Assembly (NCBI GenBank): GCA_002255025.1
Contig: NJEJ01000063.1
Coordinates: forward strand, 1-5,792
Source: Candidatus Bathyarchaeota archaeon ex4484_135
GTDB lineage: Archaea; Thermoproteota; Bathyarchaeia; EX4484-135
Reading direction: 5' to 3'
Length of the DNA stretch: 5,792 bases
Shown here: positions 1-4,615 of the stretch, one piece after another
Position numbering within the stretch: the first letter of the stretch is position 1
How the letters are laid out: every line of letters starts with the position of its first letter
The notes under the pieces: model-generated
Database searches by the model: none
Told to the model about the DNA's origin: nothing
Seen by the model: the letters and a program-made list of their open reading frames with translations, nothing else
Position numbers and translations under genes: made by a program

Positions 1-92
1 ACTATCAAGGGCATGGCCACGTTCATGAAGAGGCTCCTCGGGTCCCTGACGAGCTGCTTGAGCTCCTTCACTATTATGGGCCATATCCTCAA
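1..92 (-). CDS. ABC-2 type transporter permease, N-terminal fragment (cut by window edge)
   Basis: Only the first 30 codons are present. They read RIWPIIVKELKQLVRDPRS (residues 2-20) followed by a hydrophobic stretch LFMNVAMPLIV, where the first membrane helix would begin. A short amphipathic 'K-E-L-x-Q-L-x-R-D-P-R' segment leading into a first helix is the usual N-terminus of ABC-2 family permeases (YhhJ/YbhR/DrrB type), which form the membrane channel of exporters. I chose a TTG start at 92-90. It is the first possible start in this frame after the ATPase, it overlaps the ATPase stop in a TTGA arrangement, and a run of seven G (98-104, complement) sits five bases upstream as a plausible ribosome site. 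An ATG at 84-82 lies in another frame and gives a peptide that does not look like a protein. The gene is clearly co-transcribed with, and partner of, the ATPase just upstream. The substrate cannot be told from this fragment. Confidence 0.8.
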   Translation of the reverse strand, partial: MRIWPIIVKELKQLVRDPRSLFMNVAMPLI

Positions 93-1027
93 TCCAACCC
101 CCCCGTCAGGCTGAGGAAGGCATCCTCAAGGCTGACGTATATCGGGCTTATGGAAATGACCTGGATGCCCCTTTTCTCGAGCTCCTTAAGGACCGGGACC
201 AAGTCTTTCTCAGCATCATCGACCAGGAGGGCCAGGGTAAGCTGGTCCCCGTTCCTCTCCAAGAGCCTGAAGGCCCTCACGTTCCTGAGGCCCAGCAGGG
301 CCTCCTCGGGGAAGCCCAGGGATTTCACGGTCACCTTCAGAAGCTCGCCCCTGAGGGCCATCTTCTTTATCTCCCTCGGCGTCCCCATGGCTATTATCCT
401 GCCCAACCTCATCACGGCCAGGCGTTCACAGAACTCGGCCTCGTCCATATAGTGCGTGGTTATGAGGAGCGTTGTCCCCTCGTCCCTCAGCTCCTCGAAG
501 AACTTCCAGAACAGGTACCTGAGGTGCGGGTCCACGCCAGAGGTGGGCTCGTCCAGGATGACGAGCGGTGGGTTATGGACCAGAGCTGTCGCCAGGGCTA
601 GCCTGCGTTTCGTGCCCCCGCTCAGCTGGCCAGCGAGCTTGTCCCTGAACTCGGTCAGAAGGAACCGGTCGAGAAGCTCCTCTATCCTCCTACGCCTCAC
701 GCTGTAGGGGACGCGGTAGAGCGATGCGTAGAAGAGTATGTTCTCGTAGACGGTCAGGTCCTCGTAGAGGGAGAAGTGCTGAGGCATGTAGCCTATGAAC
801 CTAGAAACCTTCATCCTGTCCCTGGGCTGGAGAAAGCCGAAGATCCTGATGGTGCCTGAAGTGGGCTCGAGCAGACCGCATATCATCCTTATGGTAGTAG
901 TCTTGCCAGCACCGTTTGGGCCCAAGAGGCCGAATAACTCCCCTTCTTCAACCTCAAAGCTAATGTTATTCACGGCTACCACATCCTCGAAACGCTTTGT
1001 AACGTTCCTCAGCACGATGGGCTTCAT
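89..1027 (-). CDS. ABC-2 type exporter ATP-binding protein (DrrA/CcmA-like)
   Basis: A 312-residue nucleotide-binding subunit that hydrolyses ATP on the cytoplasmic side to drive a two-gene ABC exporter. Visible motifs in order are Walker A GPNGAGKTTT (36-45), Q-loop glutamine 83 in YMPQHFSLYEDLTVYEN, ABC signature LSGGTKRRL (135-143), Walker B LVILDEP (155-161), D-loop SGVD (163-166) and switch histidine 192 in TTHYMDEAE. The signature has LSGGT where LSGGQ is commonest; such changes are tolerated in the DrrA/NatA group. After the core (about 1-220) comes an approximately 90-residue C-terminal extension ending in SPIYVSLEDAFLSLTGG, typical of drug, lipid or polysaccharide exporters of this group. 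The ATG start is preceded by a TATA/BRE pair placed so that the mRNA would start within a few bases of the ATG. The permease gene follows with a 4-base overlap. A TrmB-type regulator is divergently transcribed 65 bp away and may control it. The exported substrate is unknown. Confidence 0.93.
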   Translation of the reverse strand: MKPIVLRNVTKRFEDVVAVNNISFEVEEGELFGLLGPNGAGKTTTIRMICGLLEPTSGTIRIFGFLQPRDRMKVSRFIGYMPQHFSLYEDLTVYENILFYASLYRVPYSVRRRRIEELLDRFLLTEFRDKLAGQLSGGTKRRLALATALVHNPPLVILDEPTSGVDPHLRYLFWKFFEELRDEGTTLLITTHYMDEAEFCERLAVMRLGRIIAMGTPREIKKMALRGELLKVTVKSLGFPEEALLGLRNVRAFRLLERNGDQLTLALLVDDAEKDLVPVLKELEKRGIQVISISPIYVSLEDAFLSLTGGLD

Positions 1028-1050
1028 CCTTCCTGTCGCCTTCCGAATAC

Positions 1051-1058
1051 CTTATAAA
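1051..1058 (+). promoter_or_regulatory. Possible TATA box for the TrmB-family regulator
   Basis: The same AT-rich block read on the plus strand is CTTATAAA, preceded by CGAATA as a weak BRE-like stretch. A start about 25 bases on would fall near 1080, leaving a leader of roughly 13 bases that begins with the Shine-Dalgarno-like AGGGGG (1081-1086) before the GTG at 1093. One TATA-like element may therefore serve both divergent units. No other AT-rich block exists in the 65-bp gap. The plus-strand BRE is poorer than the minus-strand one, so this call is less sure. Confidence 0.35.
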
Positions 1059-1064
1059 CTTTCC
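1051..1064 (-). promoter_or_regulatory. BRE + TATA box for the ABC exporter operon
   Basis: On the minus strand the sequence reads GGAAAG (1064-1059) then TTTATAAG (1058-1051), a purine-rich BRE followed directly by a TATA box, the normal archaeal promoter layout. Transcription usually begins about 25 bases beyond the TATA centre. That predicts a start near 1029, two bases from the ATG at 1027, so the ATPase mRNA may be leaderless or nearly so. The element is inferred from sequence only. Confidence 0.5.
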
Positions 1065-1092
1065 TACCCTTTCTTCACTAAGGGGGTTAAAA

Positions 1093-1848
1093 GTGGAGGT
1101 GGACGAGAGGACGGTTGGGAACCTCATGAAGCTGGGCCTGACGAAGTACGAGGCACTGGCCTACCTGGCCTTAGTACAGCTCGGCTCCGGGACGGCCTCC
1201 GAGATAAGCAGGTTATCGGGCGTCCCGACCACGAAGCTCTACGACGTGCTGTCGAGGCTCGAGGTGAAGGGCTGGGTCGAGGTCCTGAGGGAGAGGCCCA
1301 TGAAGTTCAGGGCCAAGCCGCCCGACGAAGTCTTGACAAGGGCCATAGAGAACGTGGTGAGGGCTGGCGAGGAAGCAAAGGCCATGCTCCGTGAGGTCTA
1401 CGAGCGTAGGCTGGATATGCAGCGTTCGGACGTGTGGATGGTCAGGGGCTTGAAGAACGTGGAGGACAAGATGGTAAGCATGATGAAGAGGGCCAGGAGC
1501 AGCATAATACTGACCTTGTCCAAGCTAGCCCTCGACATATTAGATGAGGTGAACGAGATACTGACGGACGCCTATTGGAGGGGCCTGACGGTCAGGGTGC
1601 TCCTCGGGGGCCTGAAGAGAGAGCCCGACCTCGGAGGTGTTGAGGTAGCCCTCATGAAGCCTGTCCTCGGGCTCACCATAATTTACAGCATACTCATCGT
1701 GGACTCGTCCGAGCTCCTCCTCGTCCTGCCCATAGGCATAGGGAAGGGGAGGCCCAGGGACGTCATAGGTATTTGGGTCAGGGACGAGAGCTTAGCTCGG
1801 CTGGCGGAAGAATACGTTGATGTCGTGATAAAGACCAGCAGGCTCTAG
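1093..1848 (+). CDS. TrmB-family HTH transcriptional regulator
   Basis: A 251-residue cytoplasmic DNA-binding protein. Residues about 8-75 form the TrmB-type winged helix: LGLTKYEALAYLALVQLGSGTASEISRLSGVPTTKLYDVLSRLEVKGWVEVLRERPMKF carries the family hallmarks 'LGLTxYEAxAYLAL', 'VPxTKLYDVLxxLExKGWV' and a wing ending in RPMKFRA. A charged helix (about 80-110) probably makes the dimer coiled coil. The C-terminal part (about 113-248) resembles the PLD-like effector domain of TrmB proteins, but no HxK catalytic motif is present, so no enzyme activity is expected. At 251 residues it is shorter than the approximately 340-residue sugar-binding TrmB proteins of Thermococcales and may lack their full sugar pocket. 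The start is GTG, supported by AGGGGG six bases upstream. It is divergent from an ABC-2 exporter and shares its promoter region, which suggests local control of that exporter; this is inference. The ligand is unknown. Confidence 0.9.
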   Translation: MEVDERTVGNLMKLGLTKYEALAYLALVQLGSGTASEISRLSGVPTTKLYDVLSRLEVKGWVEVLRERPMKFRAKPPDEVLTRAIENVVRAGEEAKAMLREVYERRLDMQRSDVWMVRGLKNVEDKMVSMMKRARSSIILTLSKLALDILDEVNEILTDAYWRGLTVRVLLGGLKREPDLGGVEVALMKPVLGLTIIYSILIVDSSELLLVLPIGIGKGRPRDVIGIWVRDESLARLAEEYVDVVIKTSRL

Positions 1849-1855
1849 GGCCTTT

Positions 1856-2206
1856 CTAGCCCGTTTCCCCCATGAGCTTTCTGACCAGGTCAAGGGCCGA
1901 GAGGAGTATGTAGATGGCCTGTGCTATGGACGTTACTTCCTCGACCTGCCTTGAGGCCCTGAGGCGTTTCTCAAGGCCGTAGAGCTTGGACAGCATGGTC
2001 TCCCTCAGCCTCTGGAGGACCGATTCTTCCTCGATGCTCATGGTGAGGACACGCTCGGGCAACCCTATTATGGGCTTATTGCATTTAGGGCACCATATCT
2101 CGCCCTTCCTGTCGAACAAAGGCGAGCCGCATTCCGGGCAAGCCTCTGGAAGCATCCTGGCCCCTTTCTTCAGCCATTCGGCAGCCCTTCGCTCTGCCTC
2201 GCTCAA
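1856..2206 (-). CDS. ZNRD2/SSSCA1 (autoantigen p27)-like zinc-ribbon protein
   Basis: About 116 residues. The N-terminal half, AAEWLKKGARMLPEACPECGSPLF (8-31) with C23-x2-C26 and C39-x2-C42, matches the Auto_anti-p27 (SSSCA1/ZNRD2) zinc ribbon, whose hallmark is 'LLxGxxMLxxxCPxCxxPLF...xxxxCPxC'. The rest (about 57-112) is predicted helical and rich in Leu, Arg and Glu. The family is widespread in archaea as a small protein of unsettled function; the eukaryotic relative is an autoantigen linked to mitosis. The frame stays open to a GTG at 2314, giving 152 residues. I prefer the in-frame TTG at 2206, because the extra 36 residues look unlike the family, the protein then begins SEAERRAAEWL as relatives do, GGGG lies just upstream, and a TATA-like element is spaced correctly for it. 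It converges on the TrmB gene (7 bp between stops) and is divergent from rpoN. Confidence 0.82.
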   Translation of the reverse strand: MSEAERRAAEWLKKGARMLPEACPECGSPLFDRKGEIWCPKCNKPIIGLPERVLTMSIEEESVLQRLRETMLSKLYGLEKRLRASRQVEEVTSIAQAIYILLSALDLVRKLMGETG

Positions 2207-2233
2207 GGCCCCGTAAGGCTGAGTCCCAAGCCT

Positions 2234-2241
2234 GCTAAAAA
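2234..2241 (-). promoter_or_regulatory. TATA-like element for the zinc-ribbon gene
   Basis: On the minus strand TTTTTAGC (2241-2234) is the only AT-rich block shortly upstream of the TTG at 2206. A start about 25 bases on would fall near 2212, six bases before the TTG, giving a near-leaderless message. The upstream BRE is not clear, so this is tentative. It supports the shorter start over the GTG at 2314. Confidence 0.3.
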
Positions 2242-2316
2242 CACGGCGTTCACGACATATGCCGGGGACACGGATAGAATAGAGAACTCTCCATTCCTCG
2301 GCCCCGGGCCGCACCG

Positions 2317-2327
2317 CTTATTAATAT
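2317..2327 (+). promoter_or_regulatory. TATA box for the rpoN-eno-rps2 operon
   Basis: CTTATTAATAT is a strong AT-rich block in otherwise GC-rich DNA, 41 bases before the rpoN ATG. A start about 25 bases beyond its centre would fall near 2347. The leader of about 20 bases would then hold the purine-rich AGGGTGGGG (2351-2359) and AGGGG (2361-2365) as ribosome sites. No convincing BRE precedes it: the flank is CCGCACCG. Confidence 0.5.
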
Positions 2328-2367
2328 CCTTGGCCCCCTCCCCGTGCCGTAGGGTGGGGCAGGGGAC

Positions 2368-2574
2368 ATGATAATCCCGATGAGGTGCTTCACGTGCGGG
2401 AAGCCCATAGCACATATCTGGGAGGAGTTCGCCAGGCGTGTCAAGGCCGGGGAAGACCCGGGCAAGGTATTGGATGACTTGGGCGTGAAGAGGTACTGCT
2501 GCAGACGTATGTTCTTATCACATGTGGACCTAATAGATGAGGTCATCAAGTTCTTCGAGGTCGGGAGGGTCTGA
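2368..2574 (+). CDS. rpoN: DNA-directed RNA polymerase subunit N (Rpb10 homologue)
   Basis: A 68-residue small subunit of archaeal RNA polymerase, equivalent to eukaryotic Rpb10. It sits in the assembly platform with subunits D, L and P. The sequence is almost consensus: MIIPMRCFTCGKPIAHIWEEF at the N-terminus, then GEDPGKVLDDLGVKRYCCRRMFLSHVDLIDEVIKF. The four zinc ligands C7, C10, C44 and C45 (CxxC...CC) are all present. The length matches the family (about 60-75). The ATG start is fixed by the conserved MIIP beginning. It opens an operon with enolase and uS2; the enolase start lies one base after its stop. Subunit K (Rpb6), often the next gene in archaea, is absent here, and so are L13 and S9, which usually precede it. 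This is the archaeal RNA polymerase subunit and is unrelated to bacterial sigma-54, which shares the symbol. Confidence 0.97.
   Translation: MIIPMRCFTCGKPIAHIWEEFARRVKAGEDPGKVLDDLGVKRYCCRRMFLSHVDLIDEVIKFFEVGRV
2563..2569 (+). promoter_or_regulatory. Shine-Dalgarno site that fixes the enolase start
   Basis: GGGAGGG lies in the last codons of rpoN, six bases before the TTG at 2576. It favours that TTG over the upstream in-frame ATG at 2537, which lies inside rpoN and would add 13 low-complexity residues (MRSSSSSRSGGSD) not expected in an enolase. Confidence 0.7.
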
Positions 2575-2575
2575 T

Positions 2576-3853
2576 TTGGGGCTGAGACCCTCGATAATCG
2601 AGGACGTGAGGGCCCAGAAGGTATTCGACAGCAGGGGCTCTGAGGCCGTAGAAGTCGAGGTCTTCACCAGGGCAGGCTATGGCCGTGCCACGGCCCCCAT
2701 GGGTGCCAGCAGAGGGCGTGGCGAGGCGGTCCCGTATCCTAAGGGAGGCGTTGATGAGGCGGTCAAGAAGGTAGAGGACCTGGTGGCACCGAGCCTTTCC
2801 GGCCTTGACGCCACGGACCAGAGGCTCGTGGACTCCGTCCTCCACGAGGTAGATGGGACGCCGGACTTCAGCAACATAGGGGGCAACACGGCCTACGCGG
2901 CCTCCATGGCCGTGGCGGTGGCGGCAGCGAACTCGCTCGGCATCTCGCTCTTCAAGCACCTCGGGGGCCCCATGGTCTACGAGCTGCCTTACCCGCTCGG
3001 GAACGTCATAGGGGGCGGGAAGCACACCAAGGGCCGTGGGCCAGATATACAGGAAATGCTCGTCCTCCCCATCGGGGCCGAGGATGTGCTCGAGGCCCTG
3101 CAGGCCAACTTCCTTGTCCACAGGCGTGTCGGCAAGCTGCTCCTGAAGGCTGACCCAGCTTTCACGGGAGGGAGGGGGGACGAGGGGGCCTGGGCCACCA
3201 CGCTCGGGACGGAGAGGGCCTTAGAGGTTCTTTCGAGGGCCTGCGAGGAAGTATCGGGCGAATTGGGCTTTGAAATAAGACCGGGCCTTGATGTAGCAGC
3301 CTCGACCCTCTGGCGTGAGGAAAAGAACGCCTATGTTTACGAGCGTGAGGGCGTGATACGAAACAGGGAGGACCAAATCAAGTTCATATTAGGCCTCATG
3401 GAGCGTTTCAACCTCGTGTACGTTGAAGATCCGCTCATGGAAGAGGACTTCGAGGGCTTCTCCGAGCTGGCAGAGGAGGCCTCCAAGATGGGCTGCCTGA
3501 TATGCGGCGACGATCTTTTCGTGACGAACAGGGACCGTATAGCCCGTGGTGCTGAACTCGGCTCCGCGAACGCTGTTATAATAAAGCCGAACCAGGTCGG
3601 GACGCTCTCTGATACCCTGGAGGCCGTCGAGCTAGCCAGGTCGAAGGGCATGGTGCCCGTGGCATCCCACAGGTCAGGCGAGAGCACGGACCCACATCTG
3701 GCCCATCTCGCTGTCGGCCTCAAGTGCCCGATAATAAAGTCCGGGGTCCTCGGAGGCGAGAGGGTGGCCAAGCTGAACGAGCTTATAAGGATAGCCGAGG
3801 AGCTGGGCGAGGTAGGCCGCATGGCCAGGCTGCCGGGAGCGATCAGGAGGTGA
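2576..3853 (+). CDS. eno: Enolase (phosphopyruvate hydratase), divergent archaeal type
   Basis: Interconverts 2-phosphoglycerate and phosphoenolpyruvate in cytoplasmic glycolysis/gluconeogenesis; Mg2+-dependent. With the TTG start it is 425 residues, normal for the family (about 410-430), and begins SIIEDVRAQKVFDSRGSEAVEVEV. Numbering from that start, the catalytic and metal residues by analogy with yeast enolase are all present: S45 in the GAS loop, H150 (GGKH), E160 (IQE), E203 (GDEG), D239 (GLDVAAS), E284 (VEDP), D312 (GDDL), K337 (IKPNQVGT), H365-R366-S367 (SHRSGES) and K388 (IIKSG). Several flanking consensus residues differ: DSRGNPT is DSRGSEA, SGASTG is MGASRG, NGGxHA is GGGKHT, and GAPxRSERxxKYN is GVLGGERVAKLN. 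These changes recall the thaumarchaeal enolases I remember, so the enzyme is probably active. It sits between rpoN and rps2; its stop codon lies inside the rps2 ribosome site. Confidence 0.95.
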   Translation: MGLRPSIIEDVRAQKVFDSRGSEAVEVEVFTRAGYGRATAPMGASRGRGEAVPYPKGGVDEAVKKVEDLVAPSLSGLDATDQRLVDSVLHEVDGTPDFSNIGGNTAYAASMAVAVAAANSLGISLFKHLGGPMVYELPYPLGNVIGGGKHTKGRGPDIQEMLVLPIGAEDVLEALQANFLVHRRVGKLLLKADPAFTGGRGDEGAWATTLGTERALEVLSRACEEVSGELGFEIRPGLDVAASTLWREEKNAYVYEREGVIRNREDQIKFILGLMERFNLVYVEDPLMEEDFEGFSELAEEASKMGCLICGDDLFVTNRDRIARGAELGSANAVIIKPNQVGTLSDTLEAVELARSKGMVPVASHRSGESTDPHLAHLAVGLKCPIIKSGVLGGERVAKLNELIRIAEELGEVGRMARLPGAIRR

Positions 3854-3854
3854 T
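3845..3854 (+). promoter_or_regulatory. Ten-base perfect Shine-Dalgarno for rps2, overlapping the eno stop
   Basis: AGGAGGTGAT is complementary over all ten bases to the usual 16S rRNA 3' tail (ATCACCTCCT), and the TGA inside it (3851-3853) is the enolase stop codon. It decides the TTG start of rps2 three bases downstream. Ribosomes finishing enolase would uncover or reuse the site, implying translational coupling. Confidence 0.8.
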
Positions 3855-3857
3855 GAC

Positions 3858-4475
3858 TTGAGCGGGTCAAGAGAAGGCGAGAGAGAATTCCTCCTTCCCA
3901 GGGAGAAGTACCTGTCCACGGGCATACACATAGGCTCGAGGGTCAAGACAGGCGATATGACGAAGTTCGTTTACAAGTGCAGGCCCGATGGCCTCTGGAT
4001 ACTCGACTTGGAGAAGATAGATGAGCGGATACGTGTGGCAGCCAAGTTCTTGGCCAGGTTTGACCCGAAGAAAGTGGTCGTGGTATCATCACGTATTTAC
4101 GGCCGCACGCCAGTCGAGAAGTTCTGCGAGCTCACAGGTGCCGTGCCCATAGCTGGTCGTTTCGTGCCCGGGACCTTCACGAACCCGCTCTACCCAGGCC
4201 ATATAGATGCTGATGTGGTCCTCGTGGTGGACCCGAGGGCAGATGCCCAAGCCGTGAGCGAGGCCACGAAGGTCGGCATACCGGTCGTGGCTTTGTGCAG
4301 CACCGACAACAGCCTGGCCGACATAGACCTGGCCATACCAGCTAACAACAAGGGCCGGAGGGCTTTAGCAGCTGTCTTCTGGCTCTTGGCCAGGCAGGTG
4401 CTGAGGGAGAGAGGCGATATACCGCCGGATGGCGACATACCGTACAGCATAGAGGACTTTGAGGCAAGGTTATGA
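3858..4475 (+). CDS. rps2: 30S ribosomal protein uS2
   Basis: A 205-residue small-subunit ribosomal protein (archaeal/eukaryotic Sa type) that binds the head-body junction of the 30S subunit. Recognisable segments are LLPREKYLSTGIHIGSRVKT (12-31), KFLARFDPKKVVVVSSRIYGR (63-83), GRFVPGTFTNP (100-110), DVVLVVDPRADAQAVSEATKVGIPVVALCSTDN (119-151), the signature IPANNKGRRALA (160-171), and a C-terminus GDIPYSIEDFEARL typical of archaeal S2. Length fits the family (about 200-230). The start is TTG, chosen because a ten-base perfect Shine-Dalgarno ends three bases before it and no better start exists: the ATG at 3854 gives ATG-ACT-TGA. It follows enolase by four bases and is the last gene of the rpoN-eno-rps2 unit; a 140-bp gap with inverted repeats follows. 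Confidence 0.96.
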   Translation: MSGSREGEREFLLPREKYLSTGIHIGSRVKTGDMTKFVYKCRPDGLWILDLEKIDERIRVAAKFLARFDPKKVVVVSSRIYGRTPVEKFCELTGAVPIAGRFVPGTFTNPLYPGHIDADVVLVVDPRADAQAVSEATKVGIPVVALCSTDNSLADIDLAIPANNKGRRALAAVFWLLARQVLRERGDIPPDGDIPYSIEDFEARL

Positions 4476-4481
4476 GTTCTA

Positions 4482-4559
4482 GGCCTCGATATCGAGAGAT
4501 TCCCGTCAGAGCTACGCTGACAGCGGGACCTGTGTTCATTTAGGGAATTCCCAAAGGCC
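4482..4559. repeat. Cluster of inverted repeats in the rps2-MEMO gap
   Basis: The 140-bp gap after rps2 holds no convincing gene but is rich in symmetry: a 12-bp perfect palindrome CTCGATATCGAG (4485-4496); a hairpin GTCAG (4505-4509) with CTGAC (4517-4521); and a 10-bp perfect palindrome GGGAATTCCC (4543-4552). There are also longer-range pairs: ATTCCC (4499-4504) with GGGAAT (4543-4548), and GGCCT (4482-4486) with AGGCC (4555-4559), which could close a branched RNA. It could be a structured 3' UTR or terminator of rps2, a small RNA, or an operator upstream of the MEMO promoter. It is not a tRNA: I see no matching acceptor or T arms. I also see no clear C/D-box pair. Confidence 0.4.
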
Positions 4560-4565
4560 AAGGTT

Positions 4566-4581
4566 GAGAAAGGCATATTAT
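4566..4581 (+). promoter_or_regulatory. BRE + TATA box for the MEMO-mevalonate kinase unit
   Basis: GAGAAAGG (4566-4573), a purine-rich BRE-like stretch, directly precedes CATATTAT (4574-4581). The predicted transcription start is near 4602, giving a leader of about 14 bases containing GGTGA (4605-4609), a Shine-Dalgarno core six bases before the TTG at 4616. The layout suggests that MEMO and mevalonate kinase can be transcribed separately from rps2. Confidence 0.5.
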
Positions 4582-4615
4582 TGGTTCGCATTTACCACCC
4601 CAGCGGTGAATTAAC

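Noticed and set aside
62..84. ATG at 84-82 (complement) as the start of the gene after the ATPase
   Set aside because: That frame gives a peptide with no membrane character, while the TTG frame gives a clear ABC-2 permease N-terminus.
795..1394. A 199-codon plus-strand open frame spanning the exporter-regulator gap
   Set aside because: It is antisense to the ATPase and out of frame with the TrmB gene, crosses the promoter region, and shows no protein-like pattern.
2203..2549. Minus-strand open frames across rpoN and the divergent promoter
   Set aside because: They overlap RpoN, which is almost consensus, and run through the TATA element; no domain is recognisable.
2537..2575. ATG at 2537 as the enolase start
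   Set aside because: It would put 13 residues of serine-rich sequence inside the rpoN coding region. The TTG at 2576 has GGGAGGG at the right distance and gives the normal enolase N-terminus.
2546..3121. A 191-codon open frame on the minus strand inside enolase
   Set aside because: It lies wholly antisense to a clear enolase, has no recognisable domain, and its His/Arg/Gly-rich composition is the expected shadow of GC-rich coding DNA.
3337..3870. A 177-codon minus-strand open frame opposite the enolase C-terminus
   Set aside because: Serine-rich translation typical of the antisense of GC-rich coding sequence; the sense strand carries the catalytic enolase motifs.
4476..4615. tRNA or C/D-box small RNA in the rps2-MEMO gap, prompted by GGTTCGCAT and CTGA
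   Set aside because: The GGTTCGCAT stretch has no pairing T-arm stem and no acceptor partner; there is no box C (RTGATGA) to go with the CTGA.
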